A stretch of 64,000 nucleotides of DNA. Origin: Enterococcus rivorum (GTDB taxonomy: Bacteria > Bacillota > Bacilli > Lactobacillales > Enterococcaceae). Position numbers and translations under genes: made by a program. Position 1 is the stretch's first letter, and every line of letters begins with the position of its first letter. Location: contig NZ_MIEK01000013.1 of NCBI RefSeq assembly GCF_001742285.1, positions 1 through 64,000 of the forward strand, in the 5' to 3' direction. The notes under the pieces were generated by a model that saw only the letters and a list, made by a program, of their open reading frames with translations, was not told the DNA's origin and ran no database searches. Positions 41,067-50,990 of this stretch are shown piece by piece.

Positions 41067-44000
41067 GTGGCAGAGAATTCACGAGAGTTATTTGAGAAAT
41101 TACTTGCTCAAATTCAATTAAATAATGAAGAAAAAGAACATCCGATTATCAAAAATGGGCGCATTGATAAAGTAATTGTGCACCAGAAAAGTCGTTTATG
41201 GGAATTTCATTTAGGGTTTGGTGAGATATTACCTGTTATGCTCTATCAATCACTGATTCAACATTTAGAGTTAGCTTTTCAGTCCATTGCAAATGTAACA
41301 GTAAAAATAGCAGCGGATAAAAATGAGCTGACGGTTGAACAATTGACTGATTATTGGCAGTTAGCTTTGTTGAGTAGTCAGTGTGATACCCCACTGGTTC
41401 AACGAGTAATGAAGACACAGACACCGATTATCGAAGACAAAAAAATTATTTTGCCAGTAGACAATGACGCGGTGATTCCTTATTTGAAACAGCAGTATTT
41501 ACCAATTATTGAAAATTTTTATGTAAATTGTGGTTTTCCTAAATTTCATATTGAACCGAAAATGGATGAAGAACAGGCTGCAAGAGTTTTAAAATTATTT
41601 GAAGAGCGAAAAGAAGAGCAAGCGGCAGCTTTCCAACAACAGGCAGCAGAATCTTTAGTGAAAAATGAACAAAAGAAACGAGAGCGACAACAACAAGGAC
41701 CAGCCTTGGATGGACCAATTCGCTTAGGAAGAAATATTCCTAATGATGAACCAATTATGTCTATGGGTGACATCTTAGAGGAAGAGCGTAGAGTAACGAT
41801 TGAAGGATTTATTTTTGATAAAGAAGTCCGAGAGTTACGTTCTAAGCGAAAAATACTCATTTTGAAAATCACAGATTATACCTCTTCGTTTATTGTTAAA
41901 AAGTTTTCTAATGGAGAAAAGGACGAACAAATTTTTGATGCGATTCAAAAAAATAGCTGGGTTCGAGTACGTGGGAGTATTCAAGAAGATACGTTCATGC
42001 GGGATTTAGTTATGAACTGTCAAGATTTAATGGAAGTAAAGCATGCGCCTCGAAAAGACTATGTACCGGAGGGCGATAAGCGAGTAGAGCTTCATTTGCA
42101 TAGTAATATGAGTACGATGGATGCCACAAATAACATCGGTGATTTTGTTGCCCAAGCAGGAAAATGGGGACATAAAGCGATTGCCATTACAGATCATGCC
42201 GGAGCACAAGGATTCCCAGATGCCCACAGTGCAGGTAAAAAAGCTGGAGTAAAAATACTCTATGGTGTAGAGGCGAATATAGTAGATGATGGTGTTCCAA
42301 TTGCTTACAATGAAGCGCATATTGAGTTAACCGATGCAACCTATGTCGTATTTGACGTGGAGACAACAGGGTTATCTGCCGTTTACGATACGATTATTGA
42401 ATTGGCTGCTGTAAAGATGCACAAAGGAAATATTATTGAAACCTTTGAGCAATTTATTGATCCGGGACACCCACTGTCACAAACAACCATTAATTTGACA
42501 GGAATTACCGATGAAATGGTTCGTGGTTCAAAGTCAGAGGAAGAAGTCTTACGAATGTTCCAAGAGTTTTCAGAAGGAACGATTTTGGTAGCCCACAATG
42601 CTTCTTTTGATATGGGATTCTTAAATACTAGCTATGGCAAATACGGTATTCCAGAGGCGCCTAATCCTGTCATCGATACTTTGGAGTTATCTCGTTACTT
42701 GCATCCGTCTTTCAAAAGTCATCGCTTGAATACTTTGTCGAAAAAATTTGGAGTGAATTTAGAACAGCATCACCGAGCAATCTATGACTCAGAATCAACT
42801 GGGCATCTTTGCTGGATATTCTTAAAAGATGCAAAAGAAAATCATGACATGCATTATCATGATGATTTAAACAGACATATCGGAGAAGGAGACTCGTACA
42901 AAAGAGCTCGACCATTCCATGCGACCATTTTAGCGACAACCCAAGATGGATTAAAGAATCTGTTTAAACTGATTTCAATGTCTAACATCAATTACTTTTT
43001 CCGAATTCCTCGGATTCCTCGTTCTCAGCTAAATAAATTGCGTGAAGGCTTAATTATTGGTTCAGCCTGTTCAAATGGTGAAATCTTTGAAGCGATGATG
43101 CAAAAGGGAGTAGAAGAGGCAAAAAATAGGGCGAAATTTTATGATTACATTGAAGTCATGCCAAAAGCGGTTTATGCGCCTTTGATTGAACAAGAACTAG
43201 TGAAAAGTGAAAAAGATTTAGAAGAGATTATTACTAATTTAGTGAAAATTGGTGATGAATTAAATAAACCAGTTGTAGCAACAGGAAATGCTCATTACTT
43301 AAATGAAGAGGATAGTATTTATCGGAAAATTCTTGTTGGTTCGATGGGGGGAGCGAATCCTTTAAATCGCCATAGTTTACCAGAAGTACATTTTAGAACG
43401 ACCGATGAAATGTTGACAGCTTTTCAATTTTTGGGAGAAGATGTGGCACATCGCATAGTAGTGGAAAATACCAATGCAATAGCAGATATGTGTGATGAAG
43501 TTACTCCCGTAAAAGATGATTTGTATACGCCGAAGATTCCTGGCTCAGAAGATGAAATTAGAGATTTAAGCTATAATCGTGCGAAAGAATTATACGGCGA
43601 TCCTTTACCAGATATTGTGGAAAAACGTTTGAAAAAAGAACTGGACAGTATTATCGGAAATGGGTTCTCTGTAATCTATTTGATTTCACAAAAATTAGTG
43701 CATAAAAGTATGGAAGATGGCTATTTAGTAGGTTCTCGTGGTTCTGTTGGCTCAAGTTTCGTAGCTACGATGACAGGAATTACAGAAGTAAACCCATTGG
43801 CACCTCACTATCATTGTACTAATTGTCAATATTCTGAGTTCTTTGAAGACGGATCATATGGTTCGGGATTTGATATGCCAGAGAAAAAATGTCCTAATTG
43901 TGGCGAACGATTGTTTAAAGATGGACATGATATTCCCTTTGAAACGTTTTTAGGATTCCACGGCGATAAAGTACCCGATATCGATTTAAACTTTTCCGGT

Positions 44001-45422
44001 GATTACCAAGCTGAAGCTCATAACTACACTAAAGTACTATTTGGTGAGGAATATGTGTATCGTGCAGGGACAATTGGAACAGTTGCCGATAAAACAGCTT
44101 ACGGTTATGTAAAAGGGTACGAACGTGACCATAATTTGCATTTTAGAGGGGCAGAAATCGATCGGCTAGCAAAAGGGTCTACTGGGGTTAAAAGAACAAC
44201 AGGGCAGCATCCAGGGGGAATAATTGTGATTCCAGATTATATGGACGTCTATGACTTTTCTCCCATTCAATATCCAGCAGATGACCAAAATTCTGAATGG
44301 AAAACGACCCATTTTGATTTCCACTCCATTCACGATAACATTTTAAAATTAGATATACTTGGTCATGATGATCCAACCGTTATTCGGATGCTACAGGATT
44401 TATCTGGAATAGATCCTAAAACAATTCCGACAGATGATTCAGAAATGATGCGAATTTTTGCTGGGCCAGAAGTACTAGGTGTCGATAAAGACCAAATTTT
44501 CTCTAAAACGGGTACTTTGGGTATTCCTGAGTTTGGTACTCGCTTTGTTCGGGGCATGTTAGAAGAAACGCATCCATCGACTTTTGCTGAACTTCTGCAA
44601 ATTTCTGGGCTTTCTCATGGGACAGATGTTTGGCTAGGTAATGCAGAGGAGCTGATTCGTAAAGGAGACGCTACTCTTGCGGAAGTAATAGGTTGTCGGG
44701 ATGATATCATGGTTTACTTGATTCATGCTGGTTTAGACGATGGTATGGCCTTTAAAATTATGGAAACAGTACGTAAAGGACTTTGGAACAAAATACCAGA
44801 TGACTTGCGAGAAACCTATTTGACCGAGATGAAAAAGAATAATGTGCCAGACTGGTATATTGATTCTTGTTCCAAAATCAAATACATGTTCCCTAAAGCC
44901 CATGCGGCTGCTTATGTATTGATGGCTCTACGTGTCGCTTACTTCAAAGTTTATTTCCCGATTCTTTACTATTGTGCGTATTTTTCCGTTCGTGCAGATG
45001 ATTTTGATTTAGTAGCGATGTCTCAGGGCAAAGAAGCAGTGAAAACAAGGATGAAGGAAATTACTGATAAAGGTTTAGAAGCATCTACCAAAGAGAAAAA
45101 TTTACTGACTGTTTTAGAACTTTCAAATGAAATGTTAGAGCGAGGCTTCAAATTTGGAATGATTGATCTTTATAAATCAGATGCGGAAAATTTCGTGATT
45201 GAAGGAGACACGCTGATTGCTCCTTTTAGAGCAGTTCCCAGTTTGGGTGGCAACGTAGCAAAGGCTATTGTAGCAGCCAGAGAAGAGCAGGAATTCCTCT
45301 CTAAAGAAGACCTTGCAACACGAGGGAAGGTTTCTAAAACATTAATCGAATATATGACTGAAAATGGTGTGTTGAAAGACTTGCCGGATGAAAACCAATT
45401 GTCACTGTTTGATATGTTATAA
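41067..45422 (+). CDS. polC: DNA polymerase III subunit alpha, Gram-positive PolC type
   Basis: Replicative polymerase with built-in proofreading, 1451 residues. Domains in order: N-terminal domain and OB fold (about 1-330), PHP domain ([12 protein letters not shown] near 340), 3'-5' exonuclease inserted in PHP ([10 protein letters not shown] near 428), PHP remainder, zinc-binding [19 protein letters not shown] near 915-950, and palm/fingers with [12 protein letters not shown] and [12 protein letters not shown] 41067 follows AAGGAGG with 9-nt spacing. Monocistronic, with an attenuator-like hairpin upstream. Confidence 0.98.
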   Translation: MAENSRELFEKLLAQIQLNNEEKEHPIIKNGRIDKVIVHQKSRLWEFHLGFGEILPVMLYQSLIQHLELAFQSIANVTVKIAADKNELTVEQLTDYWQLALLSSQCDTPLVQRVMKTQTPIIEDKKIILPVDNDAVIPYLKQQYLPIIENFYVNCGFPKFHIEPKMDEEQAARVLKLFEERKEEQAAAFQQQAAESLVKNEQKKRERQQQGPALDGPIRLGRNIPNDEPIMSMGDILEEERRVTIEGFIFDKEVRELRSKRKILILKITDYTSSFIVKKFSNGEKDEQIFDAIQKNSWVRVRGSIQEDTFMRDLVMNCQDLMEVKHAPRKDYVPEGDKRVELHLHSNMSTMDATNNIGDFVAQAGKWGHKAIAITDHAGAQGFPDAHSAGKKAGVKILYGVEANIVDDGVPIAYNEAHIELTDATYVVFDVETTGLSAVYDTIIELAAVKMHKGNIIETFEQFIDPGHPLSQTTINLTGITDEMVRGSKSEEEVLRMFQEFSEGTILVAHNASFDMGFLNTSYGKYGIPEAPNPVIDTLELSRYLHPSFKSHRLNTLSKKFGVNLEQHHRAIYDSESTGHLCWIFLKDAKENHDMHYHDDLNRHIGEGDSYKRARPFHATILATTQDGLKNLFKLISMSNINYFFRIPRIPRSQLNKLREGLIIGSACSNGEIFEAMMQKGVEEAKNRAKFYDYIEVMPKAVYAPLIEQELVKSEKDLEEIITNLVKIGDELNKPVVATGNAHYLNEEDSIYRKILVGSMGGANPLNRHSLPEVHFRTTDEMLTAFQFLGEDVAHRIVVENTNAIADMCDEVTPVKDDLYTPKIPGSEDEIRDLSYNRAKELYGDPLPDIVEKRLKKELDSIIGNGFSVIYLISQKLVHKSMEDGYLVGSRGSVGSSFVATMTGITEVNPLAPHYHCTNCQYSEFFEDGSYGSGFDMPEKKCPNCGERLFKDGHDIPFETFLGFHGDKVPDIDLNFSGDYQAEAHNYTKVLFGEEYVYRAGTIGTVADKTAYGYVKGYERDHNLHFRGAEIDRLAKGSTGVKRTTGQHPGGIIVIPDYMDVYDFSPIQYPADDQNSEWKTTHFDFHSIHDNILKLDILGHDDPTVIRMLQDLSGIDPKTIPTDDSEMMRIFAGPEVLGVDKDQIFSKTGTLGIPEFGTRFVRGMLEETHPSTFAELLQISGLSHGTDVWLGNAEELIRKGDATLAEVIGCRDDIMVYLIHAGLDDGMAFKIMETVRKGLWNKIPDDLRETYLTEMKKNNVPDWYIDSCSKIKYMFPKAHAAAYVLMALRVAYFKVYFPILYYCAYFSVRADDFDLVAMSQGKEAVKTRMKEITDKGLEASTKEKNLLTVLELSNEMLERGFKFGMIDLYKSDAENFVIEGDTLIAPFRAVPSLGGNVAKAIVAAREEQEFLSKEDLATRGKVSKTLIEYMTENGVLKDLPDENQLSLFDML

Positions 45423-45468
45423 GAAATATTCGGAAACTTTTGTTTTCCCAACCTATGTAAAAATGAAT

Positions 45469-45568
45469 AAAAAAGATCATCAAGTAAAAAGAGTCCTCCA
45501 AAAAAGTTAGAATAAGTGTCTAGCTTTTTGAAATTGGATAGTACTCCAAAGACTTGTTGATCTTTTTT
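45469..45568. terminator. Nested bidirectional terminator after polC
   Basis: An outer AAAAAAGATCA...TGATCTTTTTT pairing (about 45470-45485 with 45553-45568) encloses an inner perfect stem AAAAAGTTAGA (45501-45511) with TCTAGCTTTTT (45519-45529, one G-U). Nearly the whole 100 bp between the convergent genes is an imperfect palindrome. Confidence 0.7.
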
Positions 45569-45578
45569 TGTAAGTTCA

Positions 45579-46280
45579 TCATTCAATATGACTTAATTTA
45601 TCTAATTCATGAATTTCTTTGCCCATTCTAGCCATTAAATCAATAGAAAGTAGATCCAATGAGTGATCCAGCTGTTCCAATTTTGAAGAATAGTCATGAA
45701 CTTCTTCGTTGAATTGACTAGTAGAATTAAAAGATAAACTAAGTTCTAATTTATCTAATTGTTCAGTACTTCGCGTAAATAAAGTGACAATTTTTGAGAT
45801 TGTAGGTGCGTAATCTTGAAAGTAGATGCTCAGTAGCTCAATATCATGAATTAATTTTTCTGCTTCATTTTGATTTTTAAAAAGCTTATTAAGTAAATCT
45901 GTTTTTGAACTATCTTTATTATGATAAGTAATTCGACGAATAGACTCTTCGTTTTTGTAAATACAAGTATTTAATTTGCTGTATAAGTTCTCGATTTTTT
46001 GAAATAGCAATTCTCTATAGAGAAATTCTGCTTGAATGGATCGGTCTTTTTTTGCATTCATTTCAATTTCTGAACGCAATGCGTCATTTTGACTTTTGTT
46101 TTCGCTAAAAGCTAATAAAACGGCCCCGATTATGCCGAAAAAAGAACCGATAAAATTGTATAACCCATCTACGGTTAGTTCAGGTGAAATAGTGTTCTTT
46201 AAAATTGGAATAAAGACTAAAAAAATACCAATTAAAATAGTCATTAATAATAAAAGATGATTTTTAACAAATTTTTTCAT
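45579..46280 (-). CDS. Hypothetical membrane protein with coiled-coil C terminus
   Basis: 233 residues. Two membrane segments at about 9-27 and 38-61 are followed by a long helical, charged cytoplasmic region with several heptad-like stretches (residues about 70-230). No recognised domain. Ribosome site is weak but an AGGAG-like stretch (rc of gctcct) precedes ATG. Stands alone between polC and csp; looks accessory. No signal of transfer beyond its isolation. Confidence 0.6.
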   Translation of the reverse strand: MKKFVKNHLLLLMTILIGIFLVFIPILKNTISPELTVDGLYNFIGSFFGIIGAVLLAFSENKSQNDALRSEIEMNAKKDRSIQAEFLYRELLFQKIENLYSKLNTCIYKNEESIRRITYHNKDSSKTDLLNKLFKNQNEAEKLIHDIELLSIYFQDYAPTISKIVTLFTRSTEQLDKLELSLSFNSTSQFNEEVHDYSSKLEQLDHSLDLLSIDLMARMGKEIHELDKLSHIE

Positions 46281-46456
46281 AAGAGAATTCGCTCCTAAAT
46301 GTGTGTAATTGTTACATTTAAGATAGCAGAGGGATGGGAATAGTGCAAAAGTAAGCTATTTGAGAGGAGGTAGGAAGTAAGAAAATTCACTTGGCAAATA
46401 ATGAAAATAATTATTTTTATAAAAGGTAATTCTAAAGAAAATTTGTGGCTAAAAAA

Positions 46457-46482
46457 AAACCTAACGAAAAATCGTTAGGTTT
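46457..46482 (-). terminator. Terminator of the cold-shock gene
   Basis: AAACCTAACGA (46457-46467) pairs perfectly with TCGTTAGGTTT (46472-46482); the A-run on the left is the T-run of the minus-strand transcript. Confidence 0.9.
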
Positions 46483-46499
46483 AGTAAGTTCTACTTTAA

Positions 46500-46700
46500 T
46501 TAAGCTTTGTTAACGTTAGTAGCTTGAGGTCCACGTTGACCGTCTTCAACATCAAAAGTAACCGCTTGGCCTTCTTCTAATGTTTTGAATCCGTCGCCTT
46601 GGATAGCTGAGAAATGTACGAATACATCGTTACCGTTTTCTGCAGTGATAAATCCAAAACCTTTGTCTGAGTTAAACCATTTTACTGTACCTGTTTCCAT
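46500..46700 (-). CDS. csp: Cold-shock protein (CspA family)
   Basis: 66-residue single-stranded nucleic-acid chaperone. RNP1 KGFGFI and RNP2 VFVHFS are intact; the start is GTVKWFN-type [17 protein letters not shown] 46700 follows AAGGAGG at 9 nt; the longer frame to 46730 includes that site. A long untranslated region upstream on the minus strand fits cold-shock regulation. The 453-bp divergent gap to the acyltransferase gene (46701-47153) holds this leader and no other gene I can support. Confidence 0.95.
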   Translation of the reverse strand: METGTVKWFNSDKGFGFITAENGNDVFVHFSAIQGDGFKTLEEGQAVTFDVEDGQRGPQATNVNKA

Positions 46701-47153
46701 AATAAATATCCTCCTTGTTGTATAACACATATTTGCAATTACTTGAATGGTGAAAATGTGGAAGATGTTTATTTGAAACAGCTACACATATATTACCGAA
46801 CAAAAACTACATCTATTACTATATCACACTATATTGCGTTTGCATAGTAATATCTCTCTGCAATTTAACAAAAAGTTTAAAAAGACTGCTGCAATGTGTT
46901 TACTTGTAAAGAATAGTAAGAAAGAGACTGTTATTTAATCATTTTTATTAAGAATAGGTTACTGTTATATATCAGAAATAGAATGCCATCATGATAAGAG
47001 TTATTGAGTAAACACAGCAAAACAGAATTATTTTAATGAGTACTTCTACAAGGAAAAAAGAAAATAGAAAGATTATCTATTATTATTTATGTATTTTGTG
47101 TATGATTAATATGGAAAATAGAAAAGGGCTGTAAAAAAAGGAGTAACAAAAGA

Positions 47154-48953
47154 ATGATGAAAAAATATCAAGAAGATTTGACTCAAAAGTTAAAAAAATT
47201 ACCCCTATCAAACTTGGACACCACCTTAAGTCACATATTAGAGTGGAGCAAACCAGTTTTAACATTAGAAGAATTTCAGAATTTCAAAAATGTAGTAGAA
47301 AAATTTTCTATTAATGAGGGACCAAAACTTCAAAATGAACTCCAAAATTTTATGAACCAATCAGAAGGCAGTTGGTTGTCAAAATTCTGGTTGGAAGGTT
47401 ATTTAAGTGGAAGAGGACCTGTACAAAGTGAGACGAATTTTGCCTTGGTCATTAACCCATACTATCATGAAAAAATTGAAAAAGTTGAAGTCAAAATGGG
47501 AATGATTATTTATCAACTAACAAAAATTTATAAAAGTTTCGTTGAAGGAACGTTTCCTTTAGAACAAACAAAATCTGGTCAATATATAGATATGTCATTT
47601 TATGCTAACTTTTTTAAAAGTATTCGGTTGCCAGATGAAGACATGGATCATTTTTATCGAGGAGAAGCAGGAACGGTAAATAATTTTATTTTGATTGTAA
47701 AAAATGGTCATTACTTTAAACTTTACGTGACTGATGAAACAGGCAGCCTGATTTCGTTGAAACAATTAGTTGCAAATATTCAGACTATTTTAGCCATTAA
47801 ATTAGAAGAAATGCAAAAAGACCTGCCGATTCATTATTTATCTGCTATCGATCGTAAAGAATCCTCTGCCTTGTACACAGAGTTAATGAAAAAAAGCAAA
47901 AATCGCGAAAATTTTGAGACTCTTGCCGATTCATTATTTGTTGTAAGCTTTAATGAATTTTCAGATGAAGGGAAAGCAGATCGTATTAAAAATATGTTGT
48001 TGCATCCTGAAAATCAATTTTTTAGTAAAACGATGCAACTATTAGTGACGAAAAATGGTTCCGTTGGCTTTAACTTTGAACATTCTGCTATTGATGGTGT
48101 TCCCACTCTGACGATTTTAGACGAAGTAATCCAAGCAATAAGCCAAGATTCTGAGGGGAAACTTGAAGTTGAAGTAGAAGCAGAAAAAGCGACTAACTTA
48201 TTTTCGAAATTAGAATGGGAAATACCAGAAGAATTAATTGGAAAAATGAATTTAGCAAGTCGTACAGCAGCATTAGAAGTAGAAAAATTCTCAATGACTC
48301 ATCATGTGTTTAACCAATTCGGTAAAGAAGCAATAAAAAAAGCTGGCGTCAGTCCAGATGCTTTTTTCCATATCGCATTAGTGATGGCACAATACGAAGT
48401 AACTCAGAATTTCAAAAGCATCTATGAACCGGTTGCTATGAGAGCCTATTATCAAGGGCGAACAGAATCTGCTCGGCCAATGAGTGTGGAAAAACGTTCA
48501 TTCGTAGAAGCTTTCTTCGCAGAAAATCGGACTCCAAACACAAGAGAGTTGGAGGAGTTGTTTAAAGTAGCAGCTTTGGCGCATGGGGAACGAATTGCGC
48601 TCTGTCAATCAGGAAAGGGTGTTGAAAGACACTTGTTTGGTTTGAAAAAAATGGCTGAAATGAAAACAGACAAAGGCATAAACTCGGATTATTTCTTTTT
48701 GTCAGAGGGAATGAAGGCGATTCAAAGTGATTTTATCTCTACGACAGGAATTCCGTATGATATTTTAGAATCATTTAGTTTTGCTCCGGTTAACCAAGAA
48801 GGTTTTGGTCTTTATTATGGTCTTTTAGCAGACCGAATCGTTTTAGATATTTCATCTAGGCAAGAGAATGAGAGGCAGTCTAAGGAGCTGCTAAAAGCTT
48901 TGTGTAACAATTTAGTGCGGTTAAGCGAACTAACTGAAGCAAAAGGCAAGTAA
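47154..48953 (+). CDS. Carnitine/choline O-acyltransferase family protein
   Basis: 599 residues, the length of carnitine acetyltransferase. The catalytic His310 lies in GFNFEHSAIDGVPTL, the family's EHSxxDG motif. Other family landmarks are LSGRGPVQSETNFALV near 82, NNFILIVKNGHYFKLYV (about 178), YEPVAMRAYYQGRTESARPMS (about 424) and the C-terminal STTGIPYDIL...GFGLYYGLLADRIVLDISS. Members move acyl groups between CoA and carnitine or choline. The family is mainly eukaryotic and uncommon in bacteria. No signal peptide. Monocistronic, with AAAGGAG ribosome site. The acceptor (carnitine, choline or another alcohol) cannot be told. Confidence 0.82.
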   Translation: MMKKYQEDLTQKLKKLPLSNLDTTLSHILEWSKPVLTLEEFQNFKNVVEKFSINEGPKLQNELQNFMNQSEGSWLSKFWLEGYLSGRGPVQSETNFALVINPYYHEKIEKVEVKMGMIIYQLTKIYKSFVEGTFPLEQTKSGQYIDMSFYANFFKSIRLPDEDMDHFYRGEAGTVNNFILIVKNGHYFKLYVTDETGSLISLKQLVANIQTILAIKLEEMQKDLPIHYLSAIDRKESSALYTELMKKSKNRENFETLADSLFVVSFNEFSDEGKADRIKNMLLHPENQFFSKTMQLLVTKNGSVGFNFEHSAIDGVPTLTILDEVIQAISQDSEGKLEVEVEAEKATNLFSKLEWEIPEELIGKMNLASRTAALEVEKFSMTHHVFNQFGKEAIKKAGVSPDAFFHIALVMAQYEVTQNFKSIYEPVAMRAYYQGRTESARPMSVEKRSFVEAFFAENRTPNTRELEELFKVAALAHGERIALCQSGKGVERHLFGLKKMAEMKTDKGINSDYFFLSEGMKAIQSDFISTTGIPYDILESFSFAPVNQEGFGLYYGLLADRIVLDISSRQENERQSKELLKALCNNLVRLSELTEAKGK

Positions 48954-49044
48954 GTAAAAAAATAGTGAACCGAATATAGAACTAAGGTTTTTCTTAAGAA
49001 AATAAAATTAAACTAGCAAACCCACGTGAAAACTGTTATGATTA

Positions 49045-49266
49045 ATTAAGTATTAAGAGTTAAGTATGAAAGTTGTTACATGGTTATATTGAAGAAATCT
49101 ATTCCGAAGGCGCAACCTTGGAGTTGCATAGATTTGAAAGTAGGATGGGTTCAAATTGTATAGATGAGAGTAATTGTGTTAAAGCTAATAGATAATTTTG
49201 CATGGTTTAAAGCTAATAAAATATTTAATGACTTAATTAAAGAGCCTCTCAGTGATGAGAGGCTCT
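49045..49266 (+). ncRNA. Possible structured RNA in the gap after the acyltransferase gene
   Basis: An extended -10 TGTTATGAT lies near 49036-49044. Downstream, AAATCTAT (49095-49102) pairs with ATAGATTT (49138-49145) and GCAAC (49112-49116) with GTTGC (49133-49137), forming a bulged two-part stem. TTAAAGCTAATA is repeated at 49189-49200 and 49217-49228. No open frame with a ribosome site was seen in 48954-49295. Existence of the RNA is inference. Confidence 0.25.
49241..49266 (-). terminator. Terminator of the baeRF gene
   Basis: AGAGCCTCTC (49241-49250) pairs perfectly with GAGAGGCTCT (49257-49266). The minus-strand side continues into TTTAATT. Confidence 0.8.
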
Positions 49267-49295
49267 TGTCCATTTTCTGGATAAAACACTTAGAA

Positions 49296-50426
49296 TTAGT
49301 AACGTAGGATAGCTAAGAGTGATTTCTCGTCGGGGGCAGCTTGTTGATCTAAAACGAAGACTTCACCACCGGCTTGAAGAACTTTATCCGTGGCTTTATT
49401 CAGAACTTGTCTTCGGTCAAACTCTGTTGCGGACATTTCATTTGTTTCAGTAATAAAGTTACTAGTAGAAATGAAAAAGTGAGAAATTCGTCCAGCTTCA
49501 GCAGCAGGCAGAATATCAACTAGTTGATCAACAAATTTTTTGTCTAAAAGTTTATTGTAAGTCGCCGTTTCAAGCAATTCTAGTTGTTGATTTATTTTTT
49601 TGACTCCCTCTTGAATATCCTTGATGGATGCTTGTGCAGGTGAAAAAGGATAAGAAGCATCTGTGTTTAAATAATTATTTTTAGCAATTTTTTTGAATAA
49701 TGTTTGATTTTCAGGTAAAGTATATAAGCGAATCGGTAACTGTTCTGGGTTTTCAAAGTCCTTTTTGAAAAAGTTATCGACTGCTTGGTAATAGTTAACC
49801 CAATCAATTTTAACTTCTTCATCTTTAGCATTTACACCATGGTAAGCGATGCCTTCTTTAGTAGAACCATTGAATCCAGTTCCCCCTTGAATCGAGTAAT
49901 TGATATCACCGCCAGTTAATTCATCACCTAAAGCATTGATAATAGTGGTTGGTGCTGTTTTTGGTAGCTCTATTTCTGAAACCTCATCATTAAAAGCGTG
50001 GTAAAGTTTCATAGAATCTCTGTTTAAAGCCAATAAATAATAGTGATAACTAAATTGGTTGTTTTTGATGATTCCTAATAAGTAAGGTCGGTTACCAACA
50101 TAATACTGATCATCAATTTCTACTCGTTGTTCATAAACATACGTATTTTCTTGGGTAAGAATAATCGTTAAGCTTTTAGCACTTACTCGCCAAAAAGAAG
50201 AATCTGACAGTAATAAATTGATTTTTTCTTTAAAAGGCTCCCAAGAAAGGCTTGGATATTTTTTATTGAATCGTTCTTTGGCATGTTTTGCAAAGTTTTT
50301 TAAAGTTAGAGCAGCCTTTTCGGTATTTTGACGGGCAATATGTGTATTTAGTAGAAATGTAACAAAAGGACCTTGAATTTCTTCTGAAAAAAGTACAGAT
50401 AAACTATTTTTTTCTTGATTGACCAT
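49296..50426 (-). CDS. Bacterial archaeo-eukaryotic release factor-like (baeRF) family protein
   Basis: 376 residues. The organisation matches baeRF proteins: an N-terminal alpha/beta domain, a middle pelota/eRF1-like region with GGTGFNGS...AYHGVNAKDEEVKIDWVNYYQAVDNFF (about 182-225), and a C-terminal Rossmann-like part ending EVFVLDQQAAPDEKSLLAILRY, as in L7Ae-like ends. The family is linked by theory to ribosome rescue or stress; no direct function is proven. Monocistronic with its own terminator and AGGAGG ribosome site. Confidence 0.7.
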   Translation of the reverse strand: MVNQEKNSLSVLFSEEIQGPFVTFLLNTHIARQNTEKAALTLKNFAKHAKERFNKKYPSLSWEPFKEKINLLLSDSSFWRVSAKSLTIILTQENTYVYEQRVEIDDQYYVGNRPYLLGIIKNNQFSYHYYLLALNRDSMKLYHAFNDEVSEIELPKTAPTTIINALGDELTGGDINYSIQGGTGFNGSTKEGIAYHGVNAKDEEVKIDWVNYYQAVDNFFKKDFENPEQLPIRLYTLPENQTLFKKIAKNNYLNTDASYPFSPAQASIKDIQEGVKKINQQLELLETATYNKLLDKKFVDQLVDILPAAEAGRISHFFISTSNFITETNEMSATEFDRRQVLNKATDKVLQAGGEVFVLDQQAAPDEKSLLAILRY

Positions 50427-50484
50427 GATAAATTCCTCCTTAATAATGTCTTATCTACAAGGAAAGTTTAGCACAGAGGGAAAA

Positions 50485-50571
50485 ATGTTAAAAATGATAT
50501 GGTTATATTTTTTAGAAACAATTGTTCTCATTGGAGAAATAATAGTCAATAAAATGAATGGTTTCTCATAA
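50485..50571 (+). CDS. Possible 28-residue hydrophobic peptide
   Basis: ATG 50485 to TAA 50571 encodes a short peptide with a hydrophobic core (MIWLYFLETIVLIGEIIV) and a polar Lys/Asn tail, preceded by AGAGGG about 6 nt upstream. Size and shape fit small membrane-active peptides, including type I toxins, but there is no clear promoter and no homologue that I recognise. It lies 65 bp before a predicted small RNA. Confidence 0.25.
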   Translation: MLKMIWLYFLETIVLIGEIIVNKMNGFS

Positions 50572-50600
50572 AATATTTAGTAAATACATACGGGTTATTC

Positions 50601-50733
50601 ATGACGGATTTATAAAGAGTTTATATACTATCTATATGCCAATTATCCCGAATTGGTTTTTCATACTTACTCCTACCAAGAGTAAATAACAACCTTCATT
50701 TCCACCACTTGCGACGGCAGTGGTGGTTTTTTG
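50601..50733 (+). ncRNA. Predicted small RNA A with strong terminator
   Basis: ATGACG (50601-50606), 17-nt spacer, TATACT (50624-50629) predict a start near 50636. The roughly 95-nt RNA has a CCAATT/AATTGG hairpin, a TTACTC/GAGTAA hairpin (50667-50672 with 50680-50685) and ends in CCACCACT/AGTGGTGG (50702-50709 with 50719-50726) plus six T. It shares TTTTCATA, the TTACTC hairpin, the following AAATA and the terminator layout with the element at 53.5 kb. Confidence 0.5.
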
Positions 50734-50823
50734 TTGTTTTACTTCACATTTTTTTAGGATAGTTGACACTAATTTTAAGTGAAATTTAAAATAAATATTA
50801 GAAATAATCGTAGGGTAGGACTA

Positions 50824-50869
50824 AAAAATACTTTAGAAAATATATGAAAATATTTGCTAAAGTATTTTT
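50824..50869. repeat. 12-bp perfect inverted repeat upstream of the polymerase gene
   Basis: AAAAATACTTTA (50824-50835) and TAAAGTATTTTT (50858-50869), loop 22 nt. It may be a weak terminator or a protein site. The remaining 50734-50924 interval shows no gene. Confidence 0.4.
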
Positions 50870-50924
50870 AAATAAGTAGGTTCTAACTTTTATTTCTTTA
50901 TTTTAGATAATAAAAAAATTTTAC

Positions 50925-50953
50925 TTTACAAACAGAACATTAGTTCGTATAAT
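50925..50953 (+). promoter_or_regulatory. SOS promoter: LexA-type box within TTTACA-17-TATAAT
   Basis: TTTACA (50925-50930), exactly 17-nt spacer, TATAAT (50948-50953). Inside the spacer lies GAAC-ATTA-GTTC (50935-50946), the Gram-positive LexA (DinR) box pattern GAACN4GTTC. Bound LexA would block this strong promoter until DNA damage. Confidence 0.82.
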
Positions 50954-50990
50954 TGTCCGTGAGACAATCTAGAATTGGAGGTAGAATACT

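Noticed and set aside
45170-45586. 138-residue minus-strand ORF over the polC end
   Set aside because: Mostly antisense to the conserved polC 3' end, no ribosome site, composition of a shadow frame.
50700-50990. Fst-type toxin gene convergent with small RNA A
   Set aside because: No small hydrophobic ORF with a ribosome site found on the minus strand; the interval is the SOS promoter region.
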